Below the pieces are notes generated by a model that did not search any database, was not told the origin of the DNA, and saw only the letters and a list, made by a program, of their open reading frames with translations. A program made the translations under genes and the position numbers. Below, piece by piece: positions 12,103 to 21,407 of a stretch of DNA of 64,000 nt (positions are counted from its first letter, which is position 1; each line of letters opens with the position of its first letter). The stretch spans positions 82,754 through 146,753 of the forward strand of contig CAVSDF010000013.1 of the NCBI GenBank assembly GCA_963726715.1, written 5' to 3'. Origin of the DNA: CAVSDF01 sp963726715. Its GTDB lineage: Bacteria; Bacteroidota; Rhodothermia; Rhodothermales; BA12.

Positions 12103-13005
12103 ATGCCCGATCCGCTCGCCCTTCGCCCGGCGTCGCCCTACGACGCGGCGGCGTTCGTGGAGATGGTCGCGCGCGAGGGACGGGGCGCGCTCGTCACGAC
12201 CGAGGTGCCGGGGGCGCGGCTCGTGGCCCTCGAACGGCGCCTCGGCCCGTTCGTCGTCTCGCGGGCGCCCCCGCTCGGCTTCTACCACGGCCCGGCGCTC
12301 GCCGCGTGGCCGACGGAGGCCGGCTCCACGCGCGGCGGCGGCGACCTCGGCGCACTCGTCGACGCGATGCAGGCGCGCACGCACGCCTTCGCCCTCTCCT
12401 TCGCGCCCGGTGCAGGCGCTGGCGCCGACGTGCTCTGCCCACCGCTCCCCGACGTCCGTCCGCTCGTGTGGCGCGGCGTCGCATGTGAAGTGCGGTTCAC
12501 GTACCGGCTTCGGCTCGGCGCCCCGGAGGCCGTCCGCGCGGCCATGCGGCCCAACGCGCGGCGCACGCTCCCCGCGGACCCGGAGCCGCTCGTCCCGGCC
12601 TCACCCGAGGCCCTCGCCGCCGTGGTCGTCGCGGCGTACACGCGCCACCGTCGGCATCCACCACTCGGTGAGGCGGCGCTTGCGCGCGTCGCCGCCGGGT
12701 GCGTCGATGCGGGCCTCGGACGCGTCGTGCAGGTCGGCGAGGCCCTCGCGCTGGTGCTCGACGCGGGCGATGGCGCGGCGCCCTGCCTCGCGCTCAACGG
12801 CGGCCCGGGACTCCCGCGCCTCGTCTGGGCGCTCTGCGCCGACGCCGCGCTCGCGGGCCGCGTCCTCGACCTCGTCGGCGCCAACACACCGTCCATCGCC
12901 GACGCCAAACGCCGCCTCGGGGCGACGCTCGTGCCGTACGTCCGCGCGACGTGGCACCGTGCGGGGCTTGCGCGGATGGTGTCGGCGCTCCGTCCGCTCG
13001 TCTGA
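12103..13005 (+). CDS. FemAB-like / GNAT-fold acyltransferase
   Basis: 300 residues. The architecture (FemAB-like two-lobe GNAT fold, with RYGARRTL-like PNARRTL in the middle and a terminal SIADAKRRLGATLVPYVRATW motif) matches acetyltransferases that often accompany polysaccharide gene clusters, where the last motif reads as SxxxxKxxxGA. The exact acyl donor and acceptor cannot be told. It ends 1-2 bases before a possible GTG start of the flippase gene, so the two are almost certainly one transcription unit. A role in decorating a surface glycan before export is an inference from this pairing. Confidence 0.6.
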   Translation: MPDPLALRPASPYDAAAFVEMVAREGRGALVTTEVPGARLVALERRLGPFVVSRAPPLGFYHGPALAAWPTEAGSTRGGGDLGALVDAMQARTHAFALSFAPGAGAGADVLCPPLPDVRPLVWRGVACEVRFTYRLRLGAPEAVRAAMRPNARRTLPADPEPLVPASPEALAAVVVAAYTRHRRHPPLGEAALARVAAGCVDAGLGRVVQVGEALALVLDAGDGAAPCLALNGGPGLPRLVWALCADAALAGRVLDLVGANTPSIADAKRRLGATLVPYVRATWHRAGLARMVSALRPLV

Positions 13006-13048
13006 CGTGGGCGAGACGACCGACTCAGCACCGGCATCTGACCCCGCG

Positions 13049-14473
13049 ATGCGGCGGTTCGGGCGTCTGCGGCCGCGTGGGCGGATGGGCGCGGTCGTGG
13101 GGATGACGGGCGGAAGTGCGCTCGCGGCGGTCGTCACGCTCGGCGCGCAGCCGGTTCTGGCGCGTCTGTTCACGCCCGCCGACTTCGGCGTCGCCGAGAC
13201 CTTCGCCGCGCTCCTCGCGCTCGCTTTCCCCATCGCCTCGCTGCGCTACGAAGACGCGCTCGTGCTGCCCGAGAGCGACGACGACGCCCGCGCCGTCTGG
13301 CACCTCGCCGCCGCGCTCACCGCCATCGCCGTCGCCCTCGTCGCCCTCGCGCCCCTCGCCGCGCCGTTCGTCGTGGGGACGGAGAGCGGCGCGGCGCTCG
13401 CGCCGTTCCTGTGGCTGCTCGCGCCCGGCCTGTTCGCCCTCCGCGCGCAGCGCCTCGCCGATGCGTGGCTCGTGCGGCAGCGGCGCTTCGGCAGCATCAC
13501 CGCCGCCAACGTCGCGCGGGCCGTAGCGACGGGCGCGTGGCGCGTCGGGGCGGGCGCGCTCGGGCACAGCGGCGGCCTCGTGACGGGCTTCGTCGGTGGA
13601 AACGCCCTCGCCGTCGCGGCGCAGGTGCGGCCGCTCGTGCAGACGGGCCTCTTCGCCGCGCGTCCGTCGCTCACGGCGATGCAGGCGGCGGCGCGGCGCT
13701 ACCGGCGGTTCGCACTCTTCACGACGCCCTCGACGCTCCTCGCCGCCCTCAGCGCGCGCCTGCCGCTGCTCGCGCTCGCAGCGATGTTTCCACTCGACGT
13801 CGTCGGGCACCTCGGGCGCGTCTTCCTCGCCCTCGCCGTCCCGCTCGGGTTCGCGGGCGGCGCCCTCTCGCGCGTCCTCACCGCCGACGGCGCCGACGCG
13901 CGGCGGACCGGCACGCTCGCGCCGCTCGCCCTCCGCACACACGCGCTCCACGCGAGCCTCGCCGCGTGGCCGTGCCTCGCGCTCGTCGTGGCCGGTCCGG
14001 ACGCGTTCGAGGTCGTCTTCGGGCCGCTCTGGCGCGAGGCGGGCCTCTACGCCCGCGTGGCCGCGCCGTGGGTCGTCCTCGCCGCCCACGCCGCGACACT
14101 CTCGCCACTCTTCGACCTCACCGAGCGCCACCGCCGCGACCTCGCCGCCACGCTCGCGCTCTTCACCGGCACCGCCGCCGCCCTCGCCGCCGCGTTCCTC
14201 GTGGGGATGTCGGCCTTCCACACCATCGCGCTCCTCGGCGCTGCCGGAGCGGTCCTGCGGCTGGGCCACATCGCCGCCCTGCTGCGCGTGGCGCACGTCC
14301 GAGCCGCGCCCGCCCTCGCTGCCGTCGCCGCGCCACTCGCCACCGCCGCGCTCGCGCTCGTGCCCGTCGGGGCCGCCGTCGCGCTGGGTGCGGCGCCGCT
14401 CGTCACCGTCGGTGTGCTCGTGGCGTCCGGGCTGGCGTATGCGGCGGCCGAGGCGCGGCGGTTGCGGGCGTGA
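13049..14473 (+). CDS. polysaccharide flippase / Wzx-like membrane protein
   Basis: 474 residues from the ATG at 13049. A GTG at 13007, touching the previous stop, is an alternative start. About 12-14 hydrophobic segments, starting with GAVVGMTGGSALAAVVTLGA and the motif LARLFTPADFGVAETFAALLALA, which is typical of the MATE/MVF-superfamily O-antigen flippase group. Such proteins translocate undecaprenyl-linked oligosaccharides across the inner membrane. No glycosyltransferases lie next to it, only the acyltransferase upstream, so this is a minimal or relocated glycan module. Two convergent genes follow after a spacer with palindromes. Confidence 0.75.
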   Translation: MRRFGRLRPRGRMGAVVGMTGGSALAAVVTLGAQPVLARLFTPADFGVAETFAALLALAFPIASLRYEDALVLPESDDDARAVWHLAAALTAIAVALVALAPLAAPFVVGTESGAALAPFLWLLAPGLFALRAQRLADAWLVRQRRFGSITAANVARAVATGAWRVGAGALGHSGGLVTGFVGGNALAVAAQVRPLVQTGLFAARPSLTAMQAAARRYRRFALFTTPSTLLAALSARLPLLALAAMFPLDVVGHLGRVFLALAVPLGFAGGALSRVLTADGADARRTGTLAPLALRTHALHASLAAWPCLALVVAGPDAFEVVFGPLWREAGLYARVAAPWVVLAAHAATLSPLFDLTERHRRDLAATLALFTGTAAALAAAFLVGMSAFHTIALLGAAGAVLRLGHIAALLRVAHVRAAPALAAVAAPLATAALALVPVGAAVALGAAPLVTVGVLVASGLAYAAAEARRLRA

Positions 14474-14524
14474 CGGGCGGCGTGGGGGTGTGGGCGAGTT
14501 GTCGTGCGGTGGCGGCGGAGAGGC

Positions 14525-14607
14525 GGGACGTGCGAGCACGTCCCCTACGGATGGTTGGCGGTGCCCCCGAACGACGCGCGGCGGATGCGGGGCGTGCCTG
14601 CATCCGC
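14525..14607. repeat. two palindromes in a convergent spacer
   Basis: GGGACGTGCGAGCACGTCCC (14525-14544) is followed by CTACGG. GCGGATGC (14581-14588) pairs with GCATCCGC (14600-14607). They lie between the flippase gene and the minus-strand bacilliredoxin-like gene and may also serve as a bidirectional terminator. Confidence 0.6.
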
Positions 14608-14653
14608 CGCGTCGGGCGTGTCGTGTGCGCGATCCGTCAGAGGACCGACTCGG

Positions 14654-15178
14654 TCAGAGGATCGAGCGGAAGGTCGAGGGAAGGCCGCGGTCTTCGGGGC
14701 GCGCCTCGGGGACGTCGGGACGGGCGGTGGCGCCGTCGCCGCTCTCGGCGGCATTCGTCTCGGCACCGATGTGGGCCTCGAAGGCGCGCACGAGGTCGGT
14801 GGCGATGGCGCCCGCGCCGCGCCCTTCGATGTGGCGGCGCTCGACGGCGAAGACCGGCTCGCCATCGACGAGCAGAAACATCGACGGCGACGAAGGCGGG
14901 ATGCCGTCGAGGAGGTGCCGCGCGGTCGCGGTGGCGTCGAGGTCCTGACCGGCGAAGACCGTCACGTAGTGGTCGGGCTGCACGCGCGCCTGCCGGGCGA
15001 GCGAGATGGCCGGACGGGCGTTGGCGGCCGCGCAGCCGCAGACCGAGTTGACGACGAGGAGCGTCGATCCGGGGCGCGCGAACGCGGCCTCGACATCGGC
15101 GGCGGTGCGCAGTTCCTCGACGCCGTGGCGGGTGAGTTCCTGCCGCATCGGGGCGACGAGGTGTTCGGGGTAGGGCAT
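14654..15178 (-). CDS. BrxA/BrxB-family bacilliredoxin-like protein
   Basis: 174 residues. Bacilliredoxins (YphP/YqiW family) are thioredoxin-fold proteins that remove bacillithiol from mixed disulfides. The active site reads VNSVCGCAAANARPA, the characteristic CGC, preceded by the N-terminal PYPEHLVAPMRQEL typical of the family. The C-terminus carries a charged, low-complexity extension of about 35 residues beyond the family core. The start at 15178 gives MPYPEHL; a longer version with 12 extra residues is possible. The thiol cofactor used by this organism cannot be seen from the window. Confidence 0.88.
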   Translation of the reverse strand: MPYPEHLVAPMRQELTRHGVEELRTAADVEAAFARPGSTLLVVNSVCGCAAANARPAISLARQARVQPDHYVTVFAGQDLDATATARHLLDGIPPSSPSMFLLVDGEPVFAVERRHIEGRGAGAIATDLVRAFEAHIGAETNAAESGDGATARPDVPEARPEDRGLPSTFRSIL

Positions 15179-15267
15179 GGGTGGAGGGGATTGAACGGGA
15201 GACCGTCGGCCCAACGCAGCCCCGTCGTGGCGGGTCCGCCCGCGACGGTGTCACCAGACTGCCGCAG

Positions 15268-15288
15268 GGGACGTGCGCTTACGTCCCG
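15268..15288. repeat. GGGACGTGCG palindrome
   Basis: GGGGACGTGCGCTTACGTCCC in the gap between two minus-strand genes, a near-copy of the core at 14525-14544. Just downstream, CCCTTCGTCAGGCTCAGGG (15317-15335) and CTCAGGGACC (15341-15350) belong to a widespread dispersed-repeat word seen again at 44596-44684. Confidence 0.55.
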
Positions 15289-15365
15289 CCCTCGTCCCGA
15301 GCACGCTCTTCGTCACCCTTCGTCAGGCTCAGGGCGGGTGCTCAGGGACCGCCTCTCACCATCAC

Positions 15366-15665
15366 TCAACGCGGGAGGTCGCGGAGCCCTGCCGAGAGGT
15401 CGTCGCGCGTGACATTCCACGCGACATCGACGGAGGGCTGGACTTGCTGCTGAAGCGTGTCTAGGCGCTGGCGCAGTTCGGTGCCGAGCTGGTCGATCTG
15501 CCGCTCGATGCGCCCGAGCTGCGGCGACACGTCCGGGCGGTGGGCGCGGAGCCAGTCAGCGGAGGCGCCGGAGGTGCGGCGTCCGTGGTCGGTGGCGAAG
15601 ACGTAGACCGCCGCGCCGACGGCAACGGCGAGTCCGAGAGCGCTTCCAATCTGTGAACGATTCAT
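15366..15665 (-). CDS. small membrane-anchored coiled-coil protein, unknown function
   Basis: 99 residues. One hydrophobic N-terminal segment (IGSALGLAVAVGAAVYVFA, about 6-24) is followed by a soluble, probably helical tail with IERQIDQLGTELRQRLDTL. The layout resembles YtxH-type small envelope proteins, but there is no diagnostic motif. It is encoded on the minus strand upstream of the bacilliredoxin-like gene and divergently from the NlpC/P60 gene. Confidence 0.55.
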   Translation of the reverse strand: MNRSQIGSALGLAVAVGAAVYVFATDHGRRTSGASADWLRAHRPDVSPQLGRIERQIDQLGTELRQRLDTLQQQVQPSVDVAWNVTRDDLSAGLRDLPR

Positions 15666-15770
15666 GAAGACGAAGGCTTAAATCCCGCCAGACGGGGCCG
15701 ATACGGGGGATGTGGGACCGGGTTGCGTAACCGGTTCGGCACAAACGGGTCGAAAATGTCTCCGTCGTGT

Positions 15771-15777
15771 TATTTTG
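15771..15777 (+). promoter_or_regulatory. putative -7 promoter element of the NlpC/P60 gene
   Basis: TATTTTG, 80 bases before the start codon, in the divergent gap. It matches the recurring TAnnTTG word. Confidence 0.4.
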
Positions 15778-15857
15778 GTGAAGCGATTGGGTGTTCGGCA
15801 CACCACCGAACCGGCCCCGTCGCTCTCTTTTTTGCCCCTCCGCAACCCCCCCACTCC

Positions 15858-16535
15858 ATGCGCCTGTTCCGCCCCGCGCTCCTGGCCTTCGCCCTTGCCC
15901 TCGTCCCCACGGTGGCATCTGCGCAGGCCCCGCGCGACGCCGACGACGCTCCCGTGCTGCTGGCCCTTGCTCATCTCAACGGCAGCGTCGAAGCGCGCGT
16001 CGAAGGGGTGCTCCGCGATATCCAGTCCACATGGGACGCCACCCCCTACCGCTACGGCGGCACCACCCGCCGCGGCATCGACTGCTCGGCCCTGATGGTC
16101 ACCTGGTTCCGTTCCCTCTTCGACCTGGAGTTGCCCCGCACCGCGGCGGCGCAGAACCGGGTCGGTGAGACCGTCTCGCGCCACGACCTCCGCCCCGGCG
16201 ACCTCGTCTTCTTCAACACCACCGGACGCGGCGTCTCGCACGTCGGCGTCTACGTCGGCGGCGGCGAGTTCGCGCACTCGGCCTCGTCGGTCGGCGTCTC
16301 CATCGCCTCGCTCTCCGACGAGTACTGGGCACCGCGCTACCGGGGCGCCAAGCGCGTCCTCGACGCCGGTGCGACGCCCGGACGTGGCAACGCGGCTCCG
16401 TCGTTCGACTTCGACCTCGAATCGCTCGACCTCGGCGCCCTCGACCTCGAAGGGATGGACGACGAGGGCGCCGGTGTGCCGGTCTCCGAGGCCGCCCCTG
16501 CGCCCGCTCCCACATCGCGGGCAGCCCACCGCTGA
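15858..16535 (+). CDS. secreted NlpC/P60-family cell-wall peptidase
   Basis: 225 residues from the ATG at 15858. A signal peptide (LFRPALLAFALALVPTVASAQ) directs export. The NlpC/P60 domain has the catalytic Cys in YGGTTRRGIDCSALM, the His in GVSHVGVYVGGGEFAHS and a downstream polar third residue region, so the Cys/His dyad is complete. It is predicted to cleave peptide stems of peptidoglycan. The C-terminal 65 residues are acidic, with repeated DLDLES-like stretches, and Pro/Ala-rich. The gene stands alone between a divergent small gene and a strong terminator before greA. Confidence 0.9.
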   Translation: MRLFRPALLAFALALVPTVASAQAPRDADDAPVLLALAHLNGSVEARVEGVLRDIQSTWDATPYRYGGTTRRGIDCSALMVTWFRSLFDLELPRTAAAQNRVGETVSRHDLRPGDLVFFNTTGRGVSHVGVYVGGGEFAHSASSVGVSIASLSDEYWAPRYRGAKRVLDAGATPGRGNAAPSFDFDLESLDLGALDLEGMDDEGAGVPVSEAAPAPAPTSRAAHR

Positions 16536-16601
16536 GCGACCCGCCCGCGCCTCCGGGATCACGCTTCCGGAGGCGACGTAAGACCGCGTGCTCCCTCGTC
16601 T

Positions 16602-16636
16602 CTCGCCACGGCTCCTGCTGTGGCGAGGGTTTTTTT
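16602..16636 (+). terminator. rho-independent terminator after the NlpC/P60 gene
   Basis: CTCGCCAC (16602-16609) pairs with GTGGCGAG (16620-16627), followed by GG and a run of seven T (16630-16636). It is the clearest intrinsic terminator in the window, insulating greA from upstream transcription. Confidence 0.85.
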
Positions 16637-16662
16637 ATCCCGCCGCGTCACGCCTCCCCCGG

Positions 16663-17145
16663 ATGTCACAGAACGTCTACCTCACCGCCGAGGCCTTCGA
16701 GAAGCTCAAGGACGACCTCCACTTCATGCGCACCAAGGAGCGCGCGCGCATCTCCGCCGCCATCGCCGAGGCGCGGGCGCAGGGCGACCTCTCGGAGAAC
16801 GCCGAGTACGACGCCGCGAAGGACGAGCAGGGCCACCTCGAAGCCCGCATCGCCAAGATGGAGGAGACCGTCCAGCACGCACGCGTCGTCGACGAGCGGA
16901 CCATCGACACGTCGAAGGCACGCATCCTCTCGACGGTGACCGTGCGCAACGACGCGACGGGCAAGGAGCAGCGCTTCACGCTCGTCGCCGCGCAGGAGGC
17001 CGACATCGCCGCGGGCAAGATCTCCATCGCCAGCCCCATCGGCAAGAGCCTCCTCGGCACCGAGATCGGGCAGGTCGTCGAGGTGAAGGTGCCGACGGGC
17101 CGCCTCAAATTCGAAGTGATCGCCATCACGCGCGGCGACGCGTGA
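16663..17145 (+). CDS. greA: transcription elongation factor GreA
   Basis: 160 residues from the ATG at 16663. GreA enters the RNA polymerase secondary channel and stimulates cleavage of backtracked RNA. The N-terminal coiled coil carries the acidic tip GDLSENAEYDAAKDEQ, with the catalytic Asp/Glu pair. The C-terminal FKBP-like domain ends with SPIGKSLLGTEIGQVVEVKVPTG. Length and motifs are standard. It lies directly downstream of a strong terminator and so must have its own promoter. Confidence 0.96.
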   Translation: MSQNVYLTAEAFEKLKDDLHFMRTKERARISAAIAEARAQGDLSENAEYDAAKDEQGHLEARIAKMEETVQHARVVDERTIDTSKARILSTVTVRNDATGKEQRFTLVAAQEADIAAGKISIASPIGKSLLGTEIGQVVEVKVPTGRLKFEVIAITRGDA

Positions 17146-17306
17146 AGGGTGGGTCGTTGGTTGTTGAGGCTTTGTCGCGGGTTTGGAGCGGTTTCGGGTG
17201 ATGGTGCCCGCGGCCGATGGGCGGCGACCGCCGCGCCTGAGCTTCTCGGCAACGACCGGCGTGTCCCCGCGCCGAGCGACGCTTCCTCCCTGACTCCTCC
17301 GATTCC

Positions 17307-18176
17307 GTGGCCGCCTCCCGCTCCTCGTCGTCCTCCCCCCGCGGCCCCGGCCGTCCGGGCGGACGGACGCCGGAGCGCGACGGCACGGGCGGGCGCGGCG
17401 CGGCACCGGCGTCTGCGGAGACCCCGGCGCGCGGCAAACGCCCCGCCAAGACGACGCGCACGCCCGAGCGCCACAGCGTCGGCAAACGCGCCACGCGCTC
17501 GCGGCTGCGGCGCGGCGTCGACGGCATCGTGGCGACCGGCGTGGCGGTCGTGGCGACGTATTTCGGCGTGTGCCTGATGCTGCTCGCCGTCTACGGCGTC
17601 GTCTACCCGCCGACGACGGGCGTGATGGTGCAGCGGCGCGTGGAGGCGTGGGCGAGCGGCGCCGACTACGACCGGCACTACGACCCGGCATCCACCGAGG
17701 ACGTATCGGTCAACCTGCGCCACGCCGTCGTAGCGGCGGAGGACGGGCGGTTTTACCTGCACGGCGGCCTCGACCTCGACGCGATGCAGGACGCGCGGCG
17801 GCAGGCGGCGCGCACCGGGCGCCCGATGCGCGGGGCGAGCACGATCACGCAGCAGCTCGTCAAGAACCTCTTCGCCACGACGCGCCGCTCGGTGGTGCGC
17901 AAGGGCGTCGAGGTGCCGCTCACACTCGCCGCCGAGGCGATCCTGTCGAAGGAGCGCATCCTCGACCTCTACACCAACGTCGTCGAGTTCGGGCCAGGCG
18001 TCTACGGCGCCGAGGCCGCCGCCGAGTACCACTACGGGCGGTCGGCGAAGACGCTCACGCGGAGCCAGTCGGCGACGCTCGCCGCGCTTCTTCCCAACCC
18101 GCGCACGCGCACGCCCGCCAACGTCGGCTGGTACCGGCGCCTGATCCTGCGCCGGATGGGGTCGATGGGGTGGTGA
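17307..18176 (+). CDS. mtgA: monofunctional peptidoglycan glycosyltransferase MtgA
   Basis: 289 residues from the GTG at 17307. A GT51 transglycosylase that polymerises lipid II into glycan strands without a transpeptidase domain. The N-terminus is a basic, Ser/Pro/Arg-rich cytoplasmic tail of about 75 residues, longer than usual. One transmembrane helix follows (GIVATGVAVVATYFGVCLML). Conserved catalytic motifs are VVAAEDGRFYLHGGLD (motif 1, catalytic Glu), RGASTITQQLVKNLF (motif 2) and SKERILDLYTNVVEFGPGVY (motifs 4-5). It is flanked by greA and the convergent mscL. Confidence 0.93.
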   Translation: MAASRSSSSSPRGPGRPGGRTPERDGTGGRGAAPASAETPARGKRPAKTTRTPERHSVGKRATRSRLRRGVDGIVATGVAVVATYFGVCLMLLAVYGVVYPPTTGVMVQRRVEAWASGADYDRHYDPASTEDVSVNLRHAVVAAEDGRFYLHGGLDLDAMQDARRQAARTGRPMRGASTITQQLVKNLFATTRRSVVRKGVEVPLTLAAEAILSKERILDLYTNVVEFGPGVYGAEAAAEYHYGRSAKTLTRSQSATLAALLPNPRTRTPANVGWYRRLILRRMGSMGW

Positions 18177-18319
18177 GGGGAGATGGTGGGTTTGTGGGTC
18201 GGTGTGGGTGCACGGGATCGACCCGCCCGGTTGCGCCCCCGCCGCCGCGGAAACGCTCCCCTCCACCACGCCGCCGCGCCGACCTGGCCACATTCCCCGT
18301 CGGCGCTCCCACCTTCCCC

Positions 18320-18760
18320 TCACGCCGCGCGGCCGCGCAGGGCGTCGCGGATCTCGGCGAGCAGCACCTGATCGCGCGTCGGGGCGGGCGGCGTCTCGGG
18401 CACGGGCGCAGCCGCTTCCTCGCGGCGCAGGCGGTTGATGCCGCGCACGAGCACGAAGACGACGAAGGCGACGAGGACGAAGTTGAGGACGGCGTTCAGG
18501 AACAGGCCGACGTTGACCGTCGCCGCGCCCGCCGCCTTGGCCGCCTCCAGCGTCGCGTACGGGCCGGGCGCCGTGCCTTCCTTGAGCGTCACGAAGACGT
18601 TGGTGAAGTCGAGTCCGCCGGTGACGAGGCCGAGGAACGGGTTGAACACGTCGTTGACGAGCGACGTGACGATGGCCGTGAACGCGGCGCCGATGATGAC
18701 GCCGACGGCGAGGTCCATCACGTTGCCGCGGACGGCGAACTCCTTGAATTCCTTCCACAT
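18320..18760 (-). CDS. mscL: large-conductance mechanosensitive channel MscL
   Basis: 146 residues. A pentameric inner-membrane channel that opens under hypo-osmotic shock. The N-terminal amphipathic helix MWKEFKEFAVRGNVMDLAVG leads into TM1 (VGVIIGAAFTAIVTSLVND). TM2 is NVGLFLNAVLNFVLVAFVVF, and a charged cytoplasmic helix ends the protein. The periplasmic loop (about residues 50-85) is relatively long. The gene is monocistronic and convergent with mtgA. Confidence 0.96.
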   Translation of the reverse strand: MWKEFKEFAVRGNVMDLAVGVIIGAAFTAIVTSLVNDVFNPFLGLVTGGLDFTNVFVTLKEGTAPGPYATLEAAKAAGAATVNVGLFLNAVLNFVLVAFVVFVLVRGINRLRREEAAAPVPETPPAPTRDQVLLAEIRDALRGRAA

Positions 18761-18954
18761 GGTGCGTTCGGGGGGTGGGGATTGCGCAAGGGTGCGCCGG
18801 GCGAAAGTACGCGGTCACGTTGGAGCCTCCGTCGTGATCTCTCCGCCAGATACCGGCATGAGTTCAGTGCTGAAGACAGCGACGCGTTGGGGCGTGCGGG
18901 GATGCGGGACGGATGGACGTAAAATCCGGGGCGGTGGAGCCTCGCCGCTGGGCA

Positions 18955-18984
18955 GGGGCAACGCCGTGTGCGGCGTCTCTACGA
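18955..18984. repeat. variable-core palindrome upstream of ltaE
   Basis: GGGGCAACGCCG pairs loosely with CGGCGTCTCTAC across a TGTG core. It is a member of the family whose edges read GTAGAG or GTAGGG. Confidence 0.5.
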
Positions 18985-19022
18985 AGTCCCGTGCTCGACC
19001 GTTCATCTTGCTTTTTCTGATC

Positions 19023-20062
19023 GTGCCTGTTTCTCCCGCCGTCGTCGCCGACCTGCGCTCCGACACCGTCACCGTTCCCGATGCCGCGATGCGCCGCGCG
19101 ATGGCCGACGCGGAGGTCGGTGACGATGTGTACGGCGAAGACCCGACCGCCTCGCGCCTCGAAGCGCGCGTCGCCGAGATCGCGGGCAAGGAGGCGGCGC
19201 TCTTCGTGCCGTCGGGCGTGATGTCGAACCAGCTGGCGCTCAAAGTCCACACGAGCGCGGGCGACGAGGCACTCGTCGAGCGCGGGGCGCACGTGCTCAA
19301 TTACGAATCGGGCGCGGCGGGCCTGCTCTCCGGCGTCACCCTCCTCGCCCTCGACGACCCGCGCGGGCGCGGCCACCTCACCGCCGACGTGCTCGCGTCG
19401 GGCCTGCGCAGCGGCACCTACTACTGGGAGGCCCGGCAGCGCGTGGCGTGGTTCGAGAACACGGCGAACCGCGCCGGGGGCACCGTGCAGCCGCCGGGCG
19501 AGACCGCCGCGCCGCCGCCACCGCCCGCGCCGCCGGACTCGCCCTGCACCTCGACGGCGCGCGCCTCTGGAACGCCTCCGTCGCCCTCGGCATCGACATT
19601 GCCGATCTCGCCGCGCCGTTCGACACCGTCAGCCTGTGCCTGTCGAAGGGACTCGGCGCACCGGTCGGGAGTGTGCTGACGGGACCGCGCGATCTCATCC
19701 GCGAGGCGCACCGCTTCCGCAAGATGTGGGGCGGCGGGATGCGGCAGGTGGGCGTCCTCGCCGCCGCCGGTCTGCACGCGCTCGACCACCACCGCGACGG
19801 CCTCGCCGACGACCACGCCCGCGCCCGTGCCCTCGCCGACGCGTGCGCCGCTGCAGGCCTGACGGTCGTGCCGCCCGAGACGAACATCGTCATGGCCGAC
19901 ACCCCCGGCCCCGCCGCCGACGCCGCGTCGGCCCTCGCCGCGCTCGGCGTCCGCGTCTCCGTCTTCGGTCCGCGCCGCCTCCGCCTGACGACGCACCGGG
20001 ACGTGGGCGACGAGGCCATCGCCGCAGCGTGCGAGGCGATCGGGCGGGTCTTCGGAGGATGA
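19023..20062 (+). CDS. ltaE: low-specificity L-threonine aldolase, one frame break
   Basis: PLP enzyme cleaving L-threonine/allo-threonine to glycine and acetaldehyde. The GTG at 19023 gives an N-terminus with DLRSDTVTVPDAAMRRAM; VGDDVYGEDPTASRLEAR, AALFVPSGVMSNQLAL and ENTANRAGGTVQP follow. Near 19495 the frame slips by one in a GCCGCCGCC-rich stretch. ARAAGLALHLDGARLWNA then continues, with the PLP lysine in LSKGLGAPVGSVL and the C-terminal domain complete. The restored length is about 346 residues, normal for the family. The slip is best explained by a missing base in the repetitive GCC tract. Confidence 0.9.
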
Positions 20063-20121
20063 TCGATCGTTTGTCGTCGGTCGTCCGTCGTCCGTCGTCG
20101 AATGCCCGGACGGGCGCGCGG

Positions 20122-20128
20122 TACATTG
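20122..20128 (+). promoter_or_regulatory. putative -7 promoter element of lysA
   Basis: TACATTG, 21 bases before the lysA start. A GTCGTCCGTCGTCC repeat tract (20073-20099) lies immediately upstream. Confidence 0.35.
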
Positions 20129-20149
20129 CGGAGCACGATTCCCCGACCG

Positions 20150-21369
20150 ATGCCCGTCTCCGCGCCGCCCGTCTCCGCCGACCTGCTCCTCGACATCGCC
20201 GACGCCGTCGGCACGCCCACGTACGTGTACGACGCCGCGACGGTCGCGCGGCAGGTGGCGCGGCTGCGGGCGCTCGTCGGCGGGCTGCCGGTCGACCTGC
20301 TCTACGCGATGAAGGCCAACTCGTCGCCCGCGATTCTCGGCCTGCTGCGCGCGGCGGGGCTCGGGGTCGACGCGGTGTCGCCGGGCGAACTGGCGCTCGC
20401 GCTGCGGCTCGGCTTCGATCCGTCGGAGATCCTGTACTCGGCCAACATGATGACCGACGACGAGATGGAGGGCGCGCACGCGGCGGGCGTGCTCCTCAAC
20501 GTCGGCGAGATCACGCGGCTCGACCGCTTCGGCGCGGCGCATCCGGGCGCCGACGTGTGCGTGCGCGTCAACCCGGGCGCGGGCGCCGGGCACCACGCGC
20601 ACGTCGTGACGGCAGGCGAGCGGACGAAGTTCGGCGTCGCCCTCGACCGCACCGGCAACGTCCTCGCCGTCGCCGCGCGCCACGGCCTGCGCATCGTCGG
20701 CCTCCACCACCACATCGGCAGCGGCATCCTCGACCCCGCGCTCTTCGCCCCGGCCCTCGACGCGCTCCTCGCCACCGCCGCGCACTTCCCCGACCTCGCG
20801 TTCGTCAACATCGGCGGCGGCCTCGGCGTGCCCTACCGTCCGGGCGAGGCCGATCTCGACGCCGACGCCTTCCGCGACATCGTCGGTGCGCGTCTGGCGG
20901 CCTTCGCCGATGCACGTCCCGGCGTGCGCATCCGCATCGAGCCGGGCGGTTTCTGGTGGCGCAGGCGGGCGTTTTGCTCGCGCGCGTGACGGCGGTGAAG
21001 ACCGGCGCGCGGCACTTCACCGGCACCGACAGCGGCATGAACCATCTCGTGCGCCCGGCCGTGTACGGCGCCTATCACGAGATCGTCAACCTGACGCGCC
21101 CGCACGCGCCGACGGTGCAGACGACCGTCACCGGCAACATCTGCGAGACCGGCGACGTGTTCGCCGAGGACCGCGAGATGCCCGCGCCCGCCGAGGGCGA
21201 CCTCCTCGCCCTCCTCGACGCAGGCGCCTACGGCATGGCGATGGCGTCCACGTACAACCTCCGCCCGCTCCCCGCCGAAGTGCTCGTCGATGCCGACGGG
21301 TCGTGGCGCACGATCCGCCCCCGCGTCACCGCCGACGCCCTCGTGGACGCGTGGATGGGCGAGGGATGA
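20150..21369 (+). CDS. lysA: diaminopimelate decarboxylase LysA, one frame break
   Basis: PLP-dependent decarboxylation of meso-diaminopimelate to L-lysine, in the cytosol. The ATG at 20150 precedes PTYVYDAATVARQV. The PLP lysine is in LLYAMKANSSPAIL; the HHHIGSGIL and NIGGGLGVPY motifs bind the phosphate. Near 20945 the frame shifts after RIEPG; FLVAQAGVLLARVTAVK continues, with GNICETGDVFAEDR and AGAYGMAMASTYN (substrate/dimer-interface Cys and Tyr). Restoring a fourth G in CCGGGCGG mends the gene to about 406 residues. dapF, which supplies its substrate, is encoded separately at 36845-37678. Confidence 0.93.
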
Positions 21370-21407
21370 TGCGCGATCGGGGTCGTGTGGTGTGGCAGTG
21401 CGCGCCC

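Noticed and set aside
16677..18818. A 713-residue minus-strand open frame
   Set aside because: Runs antisense through greA and mtgA; only the mscL part of that strand is real, and in a different frame.
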